Shown: piece after piece, positions 42,970-52,015 of the stretch
Numbering within the stretch: position 1 is the first letter of the stretch
Layout: the number at the start of each line of letters is the position of its first letter
From: Clostridiaceae bacterium Marseille-Q4143
GTDB lineage: Bacteria > Bacillota > Clostridia > Lachnospirales > Lachnospiraceae
Reading direction: 5' to 3'
Length of the DNA stretch: 64,000 nt
NCBI GenBank assembly: GCA_018228645.1
Contig: CP073693.1
Coordinates: 1,386,001-1,450,000, forward strand
The notes under the pieces: generated by a model
Told to the model about the DNA's origin: nothing
Databases searched by the model: none
What the model saw: only the letters and a program-made list of their open reading frames with translations
Program-made: the position numbers and the translations under genes

Positions 42970-43785
42970 ATGATAATTATTGGTGAAAAAATCAATGGTT
43001 CCATTCCGGCAGTGGCAGAGGCAATTGCGAACAGAGACGCAGAGCTGATCAAACAGAGAGCAATTGCACAGACAAATGCAGGCGCAAGTTATATTGACTG
43101 CTGTGCATCAGTTCCGGAGGCGGAAGAAGTAGAAACACTGAAATGGATGATTGACTGTATTCAGGAAGTGACAGATGTCCCGATTTCCGTGGACAGCCCA
43201 AGTGCAGATGTACTGGTGCAGGCCTATAAGTTCTGCAAGAAACCGGGTATTTTCAATTCTGTGTCAGGTGAGGGAGATAAGATTGATAAAATCTTTCCAG
43301 TTATGGCTTTGCCGGAAAATAAGGACTGGCAGGTAATTGCGCTGTTGAGCGACGATACTGGTATTCCGAAATGCGCAGAAGACAGACTGAAAGTATTTGA
43401 AAAGATCATGGCGAAAGCCAAGGAGTATGGAATTTCTCCGGATCGTATTCACATTGATCCTCTGGTAGAGATGCTTTGCACATCAGAAGATGGAATCGCA
43501 ATGAATGTGGAAGTAATTTCGACGGTAAGAAAATTATATCCGTCTATTCATATTACAGCGGCTGTCAGCAACATCTCTTTCAATCTTCCGGTACGTAAGC
43601 TGATCAACTATGGATTTGTAGTATTGGCTATGAATGCTGGACTTGACAGTGCAATTATGGATCCGACGAACAGAGATATGCTTGGCCTGGTATATGCGAC
43701 AGAAGCACTTCTTGGTCTGGATGATTACTGCATGGAATATATCGGTGCCTACAGAGAAGGAATGATTGGCCCGGTAAAGAAATAA
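42970..43785 (+). CDS. Methyltetrahydrofolate:corrinoid methyltransferase (MtgA/AcsE-like)
   Basis: The 271-residue TIM-barrel protein belongs to the pterin-binding methyltransferases. It opens IIGEKINGSIPAVAEAI, as AcsE and MtgA do. The pterin-site segments ASYIDCCASVPEAEEVETL, DVPISVDSP and AVSNISFNLPVR are all present. In a demethylation pathway it moves the methyl group from the corrinoid protein to tetrahydrofolate, feeding the Wood-Ljungdahl pathway. It is cytoplasmic and is followed by its corrinoid partner 38 bp downstream. Confidence 0.92.
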   Translation: MIIIGEKINGSIPAVAEAIANRDAELIKQRAIAQTNAGASYIDCCASVPEAEEVETLKWMIDCIQEVTDVPISVDSPSADVLVQAYKFCKKPGIFNSVSGEGDKIDKIFPVMALPENKDWQVIALLSDDTGIPKCAEDRLKVFEKIMAKAKEYGISPDRIHIDPLVEMLCTSEDGIAMNVEVISTVRKLYPSIHITAAVSNISFNLPVRKLINYGFVVLAMNAGLDSAIMDPTNRDMLGLVYATEALLGLDDYCMEYIGAYREGMIGPVKK

Positions 43786-43822
43786 AACAAAAAAGACAAT
43801 GTTATCAATGGAGGGATACAAA

Positions 43823-44455
43823 ATGTCAAAAATTACAGAAGTAGCAGAATTAGTAGAAAAAGGAAAAGCAAAACTGGTAGGTGCAGCAGTTCAGGGCGCA
43901 CTTGACGAGGGATGCGATGCAACAGAAATCCTCAGCAGCATGATCGACGCCATGGCTGTTGTTGGGGAGAAGTTCAAAAACGGAGAGATCTTTGTTCCGG
44001 AAATGCTGGTAGCAGCACGTGCCATGAAAAAAGGCGTGGAGGTTCTGAAACCGCATCTGGCAACCGGAGCAACCGGAAGTATGGGTAAACTGATCATTGC
44101 TACCGTTGCCGGTGATCTTCATGATATCGGTAAAAACCTGGTAGCCATGATGATTGAGAGTGCCGGATTTGAAGTAATTGACCTTGGTGTTGATGTTCCG
44201 GCTTCTAAGATTATTGAGTGTTATAAAGAAAATCCGGATGTAAAAGTAATTGCATTATCCGCGCTTCTTACTACTACGATGCCGTCTCTGAAAGATACCG
44301 TTGCAGCTATTAATGCAGAAGATTTCAGAGGTAAAGTAAAAGTTATGGTTGGTGGTGCTCCGATCACAGATGCATTTGCAAAAGAGATTGGTGCAGATGG
44401 ATATTCCGAGGATGCAGCAAGTGCAGCCGTTCTCGCAAAAGCTCTGGTAGCATAA
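43823..44455 (+). CDS. Corrinoid protein (MtgC/MtaC-like), first copy
   Basis: The 210-residue protein carries methyl groups on a bound corrinoid. An N-terminal helical cap (AELVEKGKAKLVGAAVQGAL) is followed by the B12-binding Rossmann domain. GDLHDIGKNLVAMMIESAGF contains the Asp-x-His-x-x-Gly motif whose His ligates cobalt. IDLGVDVP and VMVGGAPITDAFAKEIGADGY complete the site. The start at 43823 has GGAGG eight bases upstream. It pairs with the methyl-THF methyltransferase upstream; a second corrinoid protein is encoded at 52016. Confidence 0.94.
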   Translation: MSKITEVAELVEKGKAKLVGAAVQGALDEGCDATEILSSMIDAMAVVGEKFKNGEIFVPEMLVAARAMKKGVEVLKPHLATGATGSMGKLIIATVAGDLHDIGKNLVAMMIESAGFEVIDLGVDVPASKIIECYKENPDVKVIALSALLTTTMPSLKDTVAAINAEDFRGKVKVMVGGAPITDAFAKEIGADGYSEDAASAAVLAKALVA

Positions 44456-44482
44456 TTACAACAGGAATCCCAGAATGTAAAA

Positions 44483-44532
44483 GGGCCGCTCTGCATTGTC
44501 TGTGTATGTCATGGACGGCAGGGCGGTTCTTG
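44483..44532 (+). terminator. Hairpin between corrinoid protein and RACo genes
   Basis: CCGCTCTGC pairs with GCAGGGCGG (one wobble pair) around a 22-base loop, followed by TTCTTGTTCT. It may be a leaky terminator that lowers expression of the activator gene, which is needed only in catalytic amounts. Confidence 0.6.
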
Positions 44533-44561
44533 TTCTATAATAAATACCGGAGGGATAAGAC

Positions 44562-46271
44562 ATGTATCGAATTACATTTATGAGGGAAAAAGTTGATTTG
44601 CAGGTTCCCGCCGGAATGACAGTGCTGGAAGCAGAGAGAAAAGCGGGACTTGTGCCGGATGCTCCCTGCGGAGGACAGGGAAAGTGCGGAAAATGCAAAG
44701 TTAAAATAGATGGGGGCATGGTGCTTGCCTGTCAGACGCAGATAGACAGAGATATGGAAGTGGATACCCTGCAAGGAAATTCAAAATATGAAATTCTTAC
44801 AGAGGGAACGAAACGGCCCGTTGTTCTGCAGCCTGATTTACGACAGAAGAAGGTAACGATTGAAAAACCGAAGGCAGGAGATAATCGTTCAGATTGGGAA
44901 CGGCTGATCACTCAGATTGATGTAAAAGAGACAGTGAAAGCAGATCTTGATATGGCCGCTTCTTTGTATGAATGCCGGAAGAAGGATGCAGACTGGCATG
45001 TAATTTATACGGACGATGAGATCCTGGAGCTTAGTCCGGAAAAGAAAAAATTGTATTTTGCTGCATTTGATATAGGGACGACAACGGTGGTCGGCTACCT
45101 GCTGGATGCAGAAACCGGTCAGGAACTGGCGTTAAAGAGCCGTATGAATCCCCAGACCCAATACGGAGCAGATGTGATTATGCGTGCGAATTATGCACTG
45201 GAAAATACAGTGCAGCCGTTAAAGGACAGCATCCAGAATGCACTGGATGAGATGCTTTCAGAACTTGCACAGGAAGTGGGAATTCACAAAAATGATATTT
45301 ATCAGATAGCCGTTGTGGGAAATACCTGCATGCATCATTTATTTCTTGGAATTTCGCCGGCTTCCCTTGTCCATGCACCTTATACCCCGGCAATTCGTCA
45401 GAGCCTTGTATTGCGGGCTTCGGCGTATGGCCTTCATGTCCATCCGAAAGCACAGCTGCTGCTCCTTCCGGACATTGCGGGATATGTGGGCGCGGATACC
45501 TGCGGATGTATTCTTGCGCTGCGGCAGGACCGTGAGGATCAGGTCAGCCTTATGGTTGACATTGGAACGAATGGAGAAATGGTTCTGGGAAATAAGGAAC
45601 GCCTTGTCTGCTGTTCCACGGCAGCGGGACCGGCATTTGAAGGTGCAAAAATCGAGTGCGGAATGCGGGGAGCTTTAGGTGCGGTAGATCATGTAGAGTA
45701 TAAAGACGGAACCTGGAGTTATACAACCGTAGGAAATGCGGTTCCCACCGGACTCTGCGGTTCGGGACTGATTGATCTGGTGGCACAGCTGAGAAAAGCG
45801 GAACTGATCGATGAGGGCGGTCATCTTGAAAGCGGTCAGGAAATTCCGGGCAGATTTGTCCTTGTTCCACCCGAAAAATCGGCAAATGGAAAAGGTGTGT
45901 ATCTGACCCAGAAGGATATTGGAGAAGTGCAGCTTGCGAAAGCAGCAATTGCAGCAGGTATCTGCCTCCTGATGAAACAGCTGTCCATAACAGAAGAAAA
46001 GATTCAGACCGTTTATATTGCCGGAGCATTTGGAAATTATATGAATCCGAAGAGTGCGGCTATGATTGGAATGCTGCCGGAATCACTTCTGGAACGAATC
46101 GTTCCGGTTGGAAATGCGGCAGGAGAAGGTGCCAAGATTGCATTGCTGAATAAGAAGGAAAGACAGGAAATGAATCAGACAGTCGGACGTATGGAATTTG
46201 TGGAACTGGCGGTTTCGCCGGAATTTCAGGATTGTTTCATAGATGAATTATGTTTTCCTGAACTGTCTTAA
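44562..46271 (+). CDS. RACo: reductive activator of corrinoid proteins
   Basis: The 569-residue protein reduces inactive cob(II)alamin to cob(I)alamin using ATP. The N-terminal 2Fe-2S ferredoxin domain has APCGGQGKCGKCKVK with a fourth Cys in VLACQTQ. A linker is followed by the ASKHA ATPase-like domain from about 165: FAAFDIGTTTVVGYLLD, then MVDIGTNGEMVLG and VYIAGAFGNYMNPKSAAMIG. Activators of this type restore methyltransferase systems after accidental oxidation. It lies just behind the corrinoid gene with GGAGG before the ATG. Confidence 0.94.
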   Translation: MYRITFMREKVDLQVPAGMTVLEAERKAGLVPDAPCGGQGKCGKCKVKIDGGMVLACQTQIDRDMEVDTLQGNSKYEILTEGTKRPVVLQPDLRQKKVTIEKPKAGDNRSDWERLITQIDVKETVKADLDMAASLYECRKKDADWHVIYTDDEILELSPEKKKLYFAAFDIGTTTVVGYLLDAETGQELALKSRMNPQTQYGADVIMRANYALENTVQPLKDSIQNALDEMLSELAQEVGIHKNDIYQIAVVGNTCMHHLFLGISPASLVHAPYTPAIRQSLVLRASAYGLHVHPKAQLLLLPDIAGYVGADTCGCILALRQDREDQVSLMVDIGTNGEMVLGNKERLVCCSTAAGPAFEGAKIECGMRGALGAVDHVEYKDGTWSYTTVGNAVPTGLCGSGLIDLVAQLRKAELIDEGGHLESGQEIPGRFVLVPPEKSANGKGVYLTQKDIGEVQLAKAAIAAGICLLMKQLSITEEKIQTVYIAGAFGNYMNPKSAAMIGMLPESLLERIVPVGNAAGEGAKIALLNKKERQEMNQTVGRMEFVELAVSPEFQDCFIDELCFPELS

Positions 46272-46281
46272 GGAGAAAACC

Positions 46282-46821
46282 ATGATTGATATGAAAGAAC
46301 TGGAAAGGATGGGCCTGGAAGCAGGTTTCACGCATGTGGCACTTCTCAAAAGCAGTACGATAGAACTGATGCCGGAAGTGCGGGAAATGTGCGAGAAAAA
46401 TACCTGCCATATGTACAACAAGCGTTGGAGCTGCCCGCCCGGGTGCGGAGATCTGGAAGCCTGTCAGAAAAAGATCAGCCAGTACGGGGAAGGGATTATC
46501 GTTCAGACGGTTGGCCAGTTGGAAGATCCCATGGACGGAGAGACCATGATGGAGACAGAAGCCATTCATAAAGAGACGTTTTATAAATTTGAAAAAGTGC
46601 TCAGAGAACGCTGGCCGGGAATGCTGGCCATTGGCGCAGGGTGCTGCACCAAATGTAAGGAATGCACGTATCCGGATGCACCATGTCGGTTTCCGGGACA
46701 GGCATTTTCTTCCATGGAAGCTTACGGAATGCTGGTAACGCAGGTCTGCAAGGCCAATGGTCTGGAATATTATTATGGACCATGCACGATTTCCTATACC
46801 AGTTGTTACCTTTTGGAATAA
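46282..46821 (+). CDS. DUF2284 cysteine-rich metal-binding protein
   Basis: The 179-residue protein has many conserved cysteines: CEKNTCHMYNKRWSCPPGCG at the N-terminal half and GAGCCTKCKECTYPDAPCRF in the second. The pattern suggests an iron-sulfur cluster or zinc. DUF2284 proteins are often neighbours of corrinoid methyltransferase genes in acetogens, so a role in electron delivery to the corrinoid protein is plausible but unproven. The start at 46282 has AAGGAG seven bases upstream; the open frame begins within the RACo gene. Confidence 0.85.
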   Translation: MIDMKELERMGLEAGFTHVALLKSSTIELMPEVREMCEKNTCHMYNKRWSCPPGCGDLEACQKKISQYGEGIIVQTVGQLEDPMDGETMMETEAIHKETFYKFEKVLRERWPGMLAIGAGCCTKCKECTYPDAPCRFPGQAFSSMEAYGMLVTQVCKANGLEYYYGPCTISYTSCYLLE

Positions 46822-46839
46822 TAATGAAAGAGATTTTAC

Positions 46840-47613
46840 ATGAATGAGATAGAGCGTGTTACTTATTTGAGACGGATTGGTTATGAAGGAAAAACAGAGG
46901 TGAGTAAAGAATGTCTGGAGGCATTAATGGAACTCCATCTTCGGAATGTTCCATTTGAAAATCTGGAATCCTACAAAGAAGGAAAAGTTCCGTCTCTGGA
47001 AAGCAGTGATGTTTATGAAAAGATTGTCATTCGGAAACGAGGAGGATATTGTTTCGAACTGAACAAACTGTTTTATGAACTTTTAAAGGCAAGTGGGTTT
47101 CAGGCGATTCCGGTGGGAGTGCGGATTTTATGGAAAAAAGAGAAGTTGCCGCCTATGCTTCACCGGGCAACGCTTGTGACGTTAGGAAGTGATATGTATT
47201 ATTGTGATATCGGATATGGAGGTCCGGGACCGAAACATCCGGTAAAACTGGAGGATGGTATTCATGAAGAAAAGGGCGGCGAATTCCGCATTATGATGGA
47301 GCCGGAAGGAACAAATGGAGAGATCCTGATAGAACGCAGAAAAGGAAATACTTATCTTCCTTTACTTCGCTTCCGTATGTCGCCCACGCTGGAAGTAGAC
47401 TTTGAGCTGATGAATTTTTACTGTGCTACATCCCCGGATGTGATGTTTACACAAAAACGGGTTTTGAGTCGTAATACATTGGGGGGAAGTGTGGCACTGA
47501 CAGGAAATGTATTATCGATTCAATATGCAGATGGAAGTCTGGATTGCCAGGAAACCAGTAGCGATGAAACGCTCAGAGAGTGGATTCGCTCTTATTTTGA
47601 AATACAGGTATAG
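46840..47613 (+). CDS. Arylamine N-acetyltransferase
   Basis: The 257-residue protein transfers acetyl groups from acetyl-CoA to arylamines. The catalytic triad is visible: Cys in KRGGYCFELN, His in MLHRATLVTL and Asp in YYCDIGYGGPG. NVPFENLESYKEGKVPSLES is the usual N-terminal motif. It is cytoplasmic. Its place after DUF2284 and before the PucR gene suggests handling of an aromatic product of the same pathway, but it may be independent. Confidence 0.92.
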   Translation: MNEIERVTYLRRIGYEGKTEVSKECLEALMELHLRNVPFENLESYKEGKVPSLESSDVYEKIVIRKRGGYCFELNKLFYELLKASGFQAIPVGVRILWKKEKLPPMLHRATLVTLGSDMYYCDIGYGGPGPKHPVKLEDGIHEEKGGEFRIMMEPEGTNGEILIERRKGNTYLPLLRFRMSPTLEVDFELMNFYCATSPDVMFTQKRVLSRNTLGGSVALTGNVLSIQYADGSLDCQETSSDETLREWIRSYFEIQV

Positions 47614-47616
47614 GGA

Positions 47617-47648
47617 AGAGTCAGCGTCAGTCAGATGCTGGCTCTTTC
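47617..47648. terminator. Bidirectional terminator between convergent genes
   Basis: AGAGTCAGC pairs with GCTGGCTCT around an 11-base loop with T-rich sequence on the plus-strand side. It overlaps the last codons of the minus-strand PucR gene. Confidence 0.65.
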
Positions 47649-49210
47649 TCCTGAATCAGAAGAAAACAAATTTGCAGAAGAAGCCGATTTCTGGGATTGT
47701 CCAGATCAATTTTGGTAATCTTCTGGATCCGTTCTAACCGGTAGACAAGGGAGCTTCTGTGAATGAAAAGTGTTTTTGCTGTCTGCAGGGAGTTACGTTC
47801 ATGTTCTAGATAAACCTGCAGTGTCCGGTAGAGTTCCGTCTTGTTTTCACGGTCATAGTTGATCAGGGCATCGAGTCTGGAAGAAACCAGAAGCTCCGGG
47901 CTGATCTGATGGCTGCTCTGTGAAAGAATATATTCCAGAAGATAGTCATCGAAACGGTAACACCATATCATACTCTGGCTTTTCTTGCCAAGCCGGAGTG
48001 CGGCAACCGCCTGTGTGTAGCCCTGTGGAATATGAAGAAAATCCTGCATCTCGGAGCTTACACCGATTTTAAAAAGACTTTCCCGTATAATGATTGCCAG
48101 AGAGCTGATCACATCAGAAGCAGAGGAATGATTAAATGACAGATTTACAATGACAACAATTCCCTGCTGATACATAAAGGCAAGTCCTTCGGGAATCTGC
48201 GCTTCAATATGGCCAAGAGTCGCAATGGAGGAGTGCATGCGGTCGTCCTGTTGTTGGGTCTCCATGCGGAGAAGCAGATAGCGATCGTGCCGGTTCCAGT
48301 TTAAATATTGAATTTGATCAGTAATTGTCTGAAGTTCGGTAATGCTGCCGGAGAGATAGTCAATAAAAAATTGCCGTGCATCGTTTCCCATGGAAATTTG
48401 GAAAAGATTATGGCGTTTAATACAAAGTTCAATAAAAGAACCAAGGTATTCCAGAGCAAAAAAATGTCCTGGAAGAAGTTCTGTCTGGAGTTCATCCACA
48501 CATAGCCGACCCTGATATTTTCCATTTACCCATAAATTCATATAAAGAATGCGGTAGCCTCGCATTTCGGCAGAGTAAATCTGTGCGCCTTTTGTGGTGA
48601 GCGTCTGCTGATATTCAGAATCCAGTTTAAAGTCCTGGATCAGACTTAAAGGGGCAATCAACCGTTCGGTCCGCTTATCGTGTACCCATTCGGACATGCC
48701 ATCCACATGTCTGGGAGAGGAAAGAATGTAAAAGTTGGTGTCATGTGCAAAAACAGGATTGTGGAAGATGTTGAGACTGGCTTCTAACATCTCATCCAGA
48801 GGATTTACATTTCCAAGAGCGAGCTGCAGCTGACTGCTCCATGTATAATATTTTTCAAATGTCTGCTGCAGTTGATTAAATACTTCCGAAAAAGAAAGAG
48901 TTCCTTTGATAAGAAGAATACGGCATGTGTCGGAAAAGCAGGAAAGGTCTCCAGAACCAAGGACAGCAAAGGCACAGTTTTCATGTTTTGCGAAGTCCTC
49001 AGAGAGTTCTCGGCTGAATACCAGATAAAGAAAATTGTGTTGAAGCGGTTTGTTTGGCTGATATATCCGCAGACCATCCAGGGTCAGCGGGTCTTCTCGA
49101 CAGAAAACAGAAACATCGGATACATTATCCGCAAAATCGTCAGCAAGGATTTGCAAATTCAGATGGAAACCAGTCTGTTGTTCGAAGGAAATATTGTCTG
49201 TGTTGGTCAA
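47627..49210 (-). CDS. PucR/CdaR-type transcriptional regulator, first copy
   Basis: This regulator of about 527 residues has a sensor-like N-terminal half and a C-terminal PucR helix-turn-helix at the very end (LQTAKTLFIHRSSLVYRLERIQKI). The middle region SLAIIIRESLFKIGVSSEMQDFL is GGDEF-like, as in CdaR proteins. I choose the TTG at 49210 because GGAG lies eight bases before it. The open frame runs further upstream to 49330, but that part looks untranslated. It is divergent from the GPH transporter gene and probably controls it. Confidence 0.82.
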   Translation of the reverse strand: MTNTDNISFEQQTGFHLNLQILADDFADNVSDVSVFCREDPLTLDGLRIYQPNKPLQHNFLYLVFSRELSEDFAKHENCAFAVLGSGDLSCFSDTCRILLIKGTLSFSEVFNQLQQTFEKYYTWSSQLQLALGNVNPLDEMLEASLNIFHNPVFAHDTNFYILSSPRHVDGMSEWVHDKRTERLIAPLSLIQDFKLDSEYQQTLTTKGAQIYSAEMRGYRILYMNLWVNGKYQGRLCVDELQTELLPGHFFALEYLGSFIELCIKRHNLFQISMGNDARQFFIDYLSGSITELQTITDQIQYLNWNRHDRYLLLRMETQQQDDRMHSSIATLGHIEAQIPEGLAFMYQQGIVVIVNLSFNHSSASDVISSLAIIIRESLFKIGVSSEMQDFLHIPQGYTQAVAALRLGKKSQSMIWCYRFDDYLLEYILSQSSHQISPELLVSSRLDALINYDRENKTELYRTLQVYLEHERNSLQTAKTLFIHRSSLVYRLERIQKITKIDLDNPRNRLLLQICFLLIQEKEPASD

Positions 49211-49299
49211 AATGAGTTCTCCTGTTCGTGAAAAATACAGTTTTATTTGAAAATTATACCACAGAAGCGAAAAGAAACAAATAAAAGGGAGGAAATTTA

Positions 49300-49331
49300 T
49301 TTGTACATAATCACGAATATAACTGTACAAA
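49300..49331. promoter_or_regulatory. Inverted repeat between PucR gene and transporter gene
   Basis: TTTGTACA and TGTACAAA are perfect complements 16 bases apart, in the divergent promoter region. Their 24-base centre spacing (about two helical turns) fits a dimeric regulator, most likely the adjacent PucR protein. Confidence 0.55.
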
Positions 49332-49474
49332 ATGTATGAAATAAAATAAAAAGAATGAAGAGGTGTGCGGATTTACGGAGAAGAGAAATTCCCCTATACT
49401 GATATTATCAAAAAAGGAACATGAACTTGCGGAAACGGCCGATCCTGCAAAAATCAGAGAAAGGGAGAAATACT

Positions 49475-50869
49475 ATGGGTAATACGGAAACTCCAAAACA
49501 GAAAAAAGGCCTCACAAATGCACTGAAATATTTCTTCGGTGTAGGGGATGCCGGCTTTGTTCTTATGAGTAATATTGAAACCTTTTATTTTATGACATTT
49601 CTTACGGATATTGCCGGATTTGCAGCAGGAGTTGCTGGTGTCATTAACTCGGTGTTTACGATTGTGGATGCCTGTCTTTCCTGGCTTTACGGGGGAATTA
49701 TCAATGGCACAAAAGCAAAAAAGTGGGGACGGTATCGTTCCTGGCTGATCATGGTTCCATGGATGGTACCATTTTTGTATGCATTTATGTTTATTCGTGT
49801 CAGTGAAAATGAATGGCTGTCAGCGATCATTATTATTGCTGCATCCATAGCGTCTCATGTGGCATGGAACTTTAGTTATGTGGCAAATGCGACATTGATC
49901 AGTGTGGTCGGAAAAACACCGGAAGATAAAGCAACACTGGCATCTTCCAGAGCAACTTGGAATAATATCGGAGGTCTTCTATTCTCCTATATGGGCCTTC
50001 CGTTTGCAACAATTCTTGCAGGTTATGTGGGAGAAAAAAACAAATTTGCAGCAGCAGCGTTTTGTCTTGGAATTTTGATGGTAGTTACCTATTTTGCACA
50101 TTTCAAAATGACAGATGGCTACGAGGAGACAGAGACAGAAACACAGGCGGCAAAGGCCGGAAATGATAAAACAAAAATTACCATTGGAGAAATGTTTTCT
50201 TCTCTGTTCCAGAATCCGCCTCTTATGGTGCTGATGCTTGCGGATCTGGCAAAATGGTGTGTGAAATTTGTTACAGCGGCATCTGCAATTTACTATTTCC
50301 GTGATGCAATGGGAAATCCGGGCCTGATGACAACTTATCTTCTCAGTGTGGCAGTAGGTGCTATTATCGGAGCGTTTTCCATGAGATATATTGCGAAAGC
50401 AATTTCTTCACGGACGACTATGATTATTGCGTATGCGGGAATGGCAGTGTCTTTGTTCCTTGTATATATATTCTACGGAAATGCGATGGGCGTAATTGCA
50501 CTTATGACGCTGGCTCAGTTCTTCTATGGAATGGCATTTGCAGCATCTCCTGCACTGTATGCAGATACTGTTGTATATGCTACCTGGAAGAGCGGAAAAG
50601 ATGCATCCGGATGGATTATGGGCTTACAGAATCTGCCGCTGAAAATTGCGGTATTTTTGAGAGGAACGATTTTAAGCGCCTGCCTTGTTGCAGTAGGATG
50701 GCAGTCCGGTGTAGTTTTGGAAGGTACTGCACGTCAGGGAATGACGATTTCATTTGCACTTGTTCCGGCAATCTTCTGTCTGGTGGGCATGCTGCTTCTG
50801 ATATTCGGATTTAAGATTACAAAGGAAAAAGTAATTCAGTATCAGGCTGAAATTGACGCAAGATCATAA
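49475..50869 (+). CDS. GPH-family (glycoside-pentoside-hexuronide) cation symporter
   Basis: The 464-residue transporter has twelve membrane segments. The GPH features include FGVGDAGFVLMSNIETFYFM at the start, the loop NGTKAKKWGRYRSWLI after helix 2, and MGLQNLPLKIAVFLRGT near the end. Members import sugars, glucosides and some aromatic or betaine compounds. Directly behind it is the UroD-type methyltransferase, so it should import the methylated substrate. The start at 49475 has GGGAG eight bases upstream. Confidence 0.85.
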   Translation: MGNTETPKQKKGLTNALKYFFGVGDAGFVLMSNIETFYFMTFLTDIAGFAAGVAGVINSVFTIVDACLSWLYGGIINGTKAKKWGRYRSWLIMVPWMVPFLYAFMFIRVSENEWLSAIIIIAASIASHVAWNFSYVANATLISVVGKTPEDKATLASSRATWNNIGGLLFSYMGLPFATILAGYVGEKNKFAAAAFCLGILMVVTYFAHFKMTDGYEETETETQAAKAGNDKTKITIGEMFSSLFQNPPLMVLMLADLAKWCVKFVTAASAIYYFRDAMGNPGLMTTYLLSVAVGAIIGAFSMRYIAKAISSRTTMIIAYAGMAVSLFLVYIFYGNAMGVIALMTLAQFFYGMAFAASPALYADTVVYATWKSGKDASGWIMGLQNLPLKIAVFLRGTILSACLVAVGWQSGVVLEGTARQGMTISFALVPAIFCLVGMLLLIFGFKITKEKVIQYQAEIDARS

Positions 50870-50884
50870 AGGAGGTTTTTTACT

Positions 50885-51895
50885 ATGCTTACAGCAACAC
50901 AAAATTTACTTGAAACAATCAAAGTGGATGGAAAACCGGACAGATTATTAAAACAGTACGAGGGCGCAACATTTTTTCCACCAAACCCGGCGAACAACTA
51001 TGTACGTGGAAACCGTCACCGTGGAATGGAGCCGATGAAGGATCTGTTTGGAACAGAGATCCTGTGGCCTCAGGAGCAGTTGGCTGCCATGCCCCATGTA
51101 ACAGAGGGTAATAAAGTCATTGATGATATCACCGAGTGGAAGTCCCAGGTGAAGATTCCGGATATTGTAGGACAGTGTTCAGATCCGGCATTGTGGGAGC
51201 CGTTTAAACAGAAAGCACAGGAGATCAAAGATTCCGGAAGTCTGTTTATGGCATTTATGCCGACAGGAGTGTTTGAGAGACTTCATTTCCTGATGGGATT
51301 CGAAGACATGCTGGTGAATTTCCTGCTGGAGCCGGAAGATATGATGGATCTCTGCAATGCAATCGGCGAGTATCGTTTCCAACTGACAAAGTTGATTGTC
51401 GATCATCTTCATCCGGATATTATCCTGTCCCATGACGACTGGGGCTCCAAACAGGCGCTGTTTGTAAGCCCGGACACCTGGAGAGAGTTTATCAAGCCGC
51501 AGTATGAAAAATCTTATAAATATATGAAAGACCATGGTGTGATCATCATGCATCATGCAGATTCTTTCATGGAGCCGATCGTAGAAGATATGGTAGATCT
51601 GGGAATTGATATCTGGCAGGGTACGCTTCCACAGAATGATATTGTGAAGCTTCAGAAACAGCTGGCAGGAAGAATGACTCTGATGGGTGGAATCGATGCA
51701 TCTATTGTTGACCGTGTGGATTCCACGGAAGAGGAAATTCGTAAAGAAGTCAGAAGAGCGTGTGAAGAGTATGCTCCTGGCGGACACTTCATTCCGTGTA
51801 TTACTTACGGTGGACCTGGATGTCTGTTCCCGCATGTAGACCCGATTATTGATGATGAAATAGCAAAATACAATAAAGAGGTATATGGAATCTAG
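50885..51895 (+). CDS. Uroporphyrinogen-decarboxylase-family methyltransferase
   Basis: The 336-residue TIM-barrel protein is in the UroD/MtaA/CmuA superfamily. In acetogens members of this group are the substrate-specific methyltransferases that demethylate a compound and load the corrinoid. LSHDDWGSKQALFVSPDTWR and IIMHHADSFMEPIVEDMVDLG carry the conserved acidic and His residues. YGGPGCLFPHVDP near the end may add a metal ligand. It is not a haem enzyme; no tetrapyrrole genes are nearby. It is transcribed with the GPH symporter and AGGAGG precedes its start. Confidence 0.88.
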   Translation: MLTATQNLLETIKVDGKPDRLLKQYEGATFFPPNPANNYVRGNRHRGMEPMKDLFGTEILWPQEQLAAMPHVTEGNKVIDDITEWKSQVKIPDIVGQCSDPALWEPFKQKAQEIKDSGSLFMAFMPTGVFERLHFLMGFEDMLVNFLLEPEDMMDLCNAIGEYRFQLTKLIVDHLHPDIILSHDDWGSKQALFVSPDTWREFIKPQYEKSYKYMKDHGVIIMHHADSFMEPIVEDMVDLGIDIWQGTLPQNDIVKLQKQLAGRMTLMGGIDASIVDRVDSTEEEIRKEVRRACEEYAPGGHFIPCITYGGPGCLFPHVDPIIDDEIAKYNKEVYGI

Positions 51896-51921
51896 GAAGA
51901 ATTATTAATAGAGCAAAAAAA

Positions 51922-51965
51922 GACCGTTCTTCAATCTTATATGGGATTGTAGAATGGCCTTTTTT
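51922..51965 (+). terminator. Terminator/attenuator between methyltransferase and corrinoid genes
   Basis: GACCGTTCTTCAATC pairs with GATTGTAGAATGGCC with a few mismatches and is followed by TTTTTTG. The next gene starts only 50 bases later on the same strand, so partial read-through or a second promoter must serve it. Confidence 0.75.
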
Positions 51966-52015
51966 GCTATATGATAGATAGTAGTGGAGATAGATCAGAA
52001 AGGTTCGGGACAGGA

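Noticed and set aside
50885..51895. Haem biosynthesis uroporphyrinogen decarboxylase
   Set aside because: The context is a transporter, a corrinoid protein and PucR. No tetrapyrrole genes are near, and the divergent sequence fits the methyltransferase branch of the family.
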